The position numbers and the translations under genes were made by a program. A stretch of 6,884 nt of DNA, from positions 1-6,884 of the forward strand of contig JALOTM010000043.1 of NCBI GenBank assembly GCA_025457905.1, given 5' to 3'. The notes beneath the pieces are model-generated. The model was given only the letters and a program-made list of their open reading frames with translations, searched no databases and had not been told where the DNA came from. The DNA comes from Methanomassiliicoccales archaeon (GTDB taxonomy: Archaea > Thermoplasmatota > Thermoplasmata > Methanomassiliicoccales > UBA472). Numbering within the stretch: position 1 is the first letter of the stretch; every line of letters starts with the position of its first letter. This document shows positions 5,014 through 6,884 of the stretch, piece by piece.

Positions 5014-6884
5014 CAGCAGGCTGCGCTGGGGGCCGTCCCTCGTCGCCCTCTCCTCCGCCGGCCCGGCGGGCTGGGGCTCCTTGGCAGCCTTCCGACGGGG
5101 GTCCTCGCCCACCTGCTCCTTGATGCTCTTGGCCAGCGAGTCCCCGATCTTGGGCACGCGCGCCAGCCGCCCCACCTCCGCCGCCCTGACGTCGTCCAGC
5201 GTCCTGATGCCGTGGTCGAAGAGGGAGCGGGCGCGGGCCCTCCCCACCCCTCTGAGCTTCACCAGGTCCATCAGCTCCTTCCTCACGCCGTAGCGCACCC
5301 GGGTCATGAGCTCGGTGAGCGCGGAGTAGGCGTCCTTGTTGAAGATGTTGGAGAGCTCGCGCATGGAGTACAGCAGCCACTCCCCGAGCTCCACCTTGCT
5401 GCGCAGGTCCCCCGGCCCGATGCCGTACTTGGTCAGCAGGTCGTCCTCCTCCATCTCCTCCAGCCAGTCGTCCAGGACGCTGGCGGTCTTGACCTCCGCC
5501 AGGAAGAACTCGTACTGCCCCAGGTCCGAGGGCACGGGCAGCAGCAGGTCGGCCCCCTTCTCCACCACCTTTGACTCCAGCCAGTCGTTGTCGCTGCGCC
5601 TGAGGTACAGGGGCAGCATGTCAGGGGTGGCGCAGGCGGCATGCAGGAAGCCGAACTCACCCATGCCCGGGCGGTAGGAGTGGAGGGCGTCCCTCATCCT
5701 GACCGCCGAGACGGGGTCGATGTACAGGTCGGACACCCGGCGCCCGAAGAAGGTGGCGGCCATACCCTCCGGCCGCAGCAGCTCCTCCTGCCTGAGGAAG
5801 GACAGCACCTCCTCCACGGCCTCCTCCACCCCCAGCATGGAGGACTGATGCGCCAGGAAGGTGGAGTTGAGGAAGTCCATGAGCTGCTCCCGCGAGGTGG
5901 TGGTGGAGGTGGCGACCAACGCCAGTACGTGGGAGCGCAGCACGCTCTCGCTGCCCAGCTTGGAGAAGATATCCTCCGTCTCGCCCAGGAGGTAGTTGTC
6001 GAAGAGGAAGGTGCTCTCCTCCTCGCTCCTGGCCACGAGTATGGCCTCCCCGAACCTGTCGTATCTCGGCCGGCCCGCCCGGCCGCACATCTGCTTGATC
6101 TCCAGCACGGGGATGGGAACGTTGCCCGCTCCCCCCTCGAAGCGGTACACCTCCCGGATGACCACCCTCCGGGCGGGGAGGTTGATGCCCGCGGCAAGCG
6201 TGGGCGTGGCCACGATGACCTTGATGCGCCCCTTCTTGAAGGCGCCCTCCACCATCCTCCTCTGCTCGTTCGTCAGCCCGGCGTTATGGAAGGCCACACC
6301 CTTGTGGACGCAGGCCCTCAGCTTCTTGCCGATGCTGGTCTGCTCCCCGTGGTCCAGCAGCAGGTCCTCCTCGTTCTCCAGCCTGACCTTCTCCGGCATG
6401 ACCTCGCGCATGAGCGGGGCCATCTTCATGGCCAGAGCCTCCGTGGAACGCCGGGTGTTGACGAACACCAGGCACTGCCCCCCTTCCCTGATGGAATCCT
6501 TGGCCAGCGACCAGACGGGGTCGCTCTCCTCCGCGATGCGGCGCCGGGAGTTGTCGGTGAAGCGCACCTCGCCATCTAAGTAAACGCCCTCCTTCAGGGG
6601 CGTGGGCCTCCACTCCGAGGAGACATGCTCGGCCTCCAGCCAGGAGGCCAGCTCCTTGGAGTTCTTCACCGTGGCGGAAAGGGCGATGACCTGCAGGTCA
6701 GGATTGAAGCGCCGGAACTTGGTGAGGATGACCTCCAGGGTGGGCCCCCGCTCCGGGTCATGGATGAGATGCACCTCGTCCGCCACCACCAGGGAGATCT
6801 TCTGCAGCCAGGCGGTGCGGTGCCGCAGCAGGGAGTCGGCCTTCTCCGATGTGGCGACGATGATGTCGAACCTCTCCAGCTCCG
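5005..6884 (-). CDS. hel308: Hel308-type superfamily 2 DNA helicase, N-terminus outside the window
   Basis: This 3'-5' DNA helicase of the Ski2-like group is thought to act on stalled or collapsed replication forks in archaea. The gene enters from the right edge, and 625 residues are visible. The Q motif and Walker A, roughly the first 100 residues, are missing. Motifs, numbered from the first complete residue: DIIVATSEKADSLLRH at 6-21; Walker B DEVH at 35-38; SAT at 69-71; LVFVNTRR at 138-145; motif V ATPTLAAGINLPA at 225-237; motif VI QMCGRAGRPRYD at 264-275. A winged-helix and ratchet region follows. A C-terminal helix-hairpin-helix contains GVGRARARSLF (545-555), matching the Arg-rich autoregulatory motif of Hel308 domain V. 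The Pro/Ala/Glu-rich tail ends QRSLLDF (619-625), resembling a PCNA-interacting peptide. DEVH replaces the more usual DEIH, a conservative change. The TAG stop overlaps that of the KaiC-like gene. Confidence 0.93.
   Translation of the reverse strand, partial: ELERFDIIVATSEKADSLLRHRTAWLQKISLVVADEVHLIHDPERGPTLEVILTKFRRFNPDLQVIALSATVKNSKELASWLEAEHVSSEWRPTPLKEGVYLDGEVRFTDNSRRRIAEESDPVWSLAKDSIREGGQCLVFVNTRRSTEALAMKMAPLMREVMPEKVRLENEEDLLLDHGEQTSIGKKLRACVHKGVAFHNAGLTNEQRRMVEGAFKKGRIKVIVATPTLAAGINLPARRVVIREVYRFEGGAGNVPIPVLEIKQMCGRAGRPRYDRFGEAILVARSEEESTFLFDNYLLGETEDIFSKLGSESVLRSHVLALVATSTTTSREQLMDFLNSTFLAHQSSMLGVEEAVEEVLSFLRQEELLRPEGMAATFFGRRVSDLYIDPVSAVRMRDALHSYRPGMGEFGFLHAACATPDMLPLYLRRSDNDWLESKVVEKGADLLLPVPSDLGQYEFFLAEVKTASVLDDWLEEMEEDDLLTKYGIGPGDLRSKVELGEWLLYSMRELSNIFNKDAYSALTELMTRVRYGVRKELMDLVKLRGVGRARARSLFDHGIRTLDDVRAAEVGRLARVPKIGDSLAKSIKEQVGEDPRRKAAKEPQPAGPAEERATRDGPQRSLLDF

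Noticed and set aside
4280..5380. 366-codon minus-strand frame opposite the KaiC-like gene and crossing into hel308
   Set aside because: The composition is a shadow of GC-rich coding DNA (Gly/Ala/His/Gln-rich, no motif), and it overlaps two well-supported genes.
5641..6579. 312-codon plus-strand frame inside hel308
   Set aside because: It is antisense to conserved helicase motifs V and VI and rich in His, Gly and Gln, with no recognisable domain.
1..6884. Search by eye for CRISPR repeats, insertion sequence ends, tRNA/rRNA genes and integrase sites
   Set aside because: No direct-repeat/spacer pattern, transposase or integrase reading frame, or cloverleaf-like segment was seen. A tRNA or covariance-model scan was not possible here.

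Overview
The window looks archaeal and GC-rich, with third codon positions nearly all G or C. The evidence is a KEOPS Cgi121 subunit, an archaeal Hel308-type DNA repair helicase, a stand-alone single-domain KaiC-like ATPase, and BRE/TATA-like boxes about 28-32 nt upstream of several start codons, the spacing expected for leaderless mRNAs. Within the archaea the mix and base composition would fit a Thermoplasmata or Methanomassiliicoccales-like euryarchaeon. That placement is a low-confidence guess.

Layout from left to right. (1) At the left edge, on the minus strand, is the start of an unrecognised gene: a 15-residue CxxC mini-ORF whose TGA stop overlaps the GTG start of a second reading frame that leaves the window. 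(2) A compact cgi121 gene on the minus strand diverges from (3) the plus-strand operon thrB-thrC, the last two steps of threonine biosynthesis. These two genes overlap by ATGA, and a full-strength ribosome-binding site for thrC lies inside the last codons of thrB. (4) A 360-residue minus-strand gene encodes an HPr-kinase-like P-loop protein of unknown role. (5) After a 189-bp divergent intergenic region rich in a repeated TTCGCT hexamer comes a plus-strand KaiC-like ATPase. (6) Converging on it from the right edge is a Hel308 helicase lacking only its N-terminus. The kaiC-like and hel308 stop codons interlock in a perfect 14-bp palindrome.

How the genes relate. thrB and thrC clearly work together: homoserine to O-phosphohomoserine to threonine. 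Threonine is also a substrate for the t6A tRNA modification that KEOPS supports, so the divergent thrBC/cgi121 pairing has a metabolic logic, although co-regulation is not shown. Hel308 acts at stalled replication forks and ends in a PCNA-binding-like peptide. The KaiC-like and HPr-kinase-like proteins are both nucleotide-binding regulators or enzymes of unknown target. I see no mobile element, CRISPR array, tRNA or rRNA. Most of the window is ordinary archaeal core genome. The least explained items are the HPr-kinase-like gene, the hexamer-rich region upstream of it, and the overlapping reading frames at the left edge.
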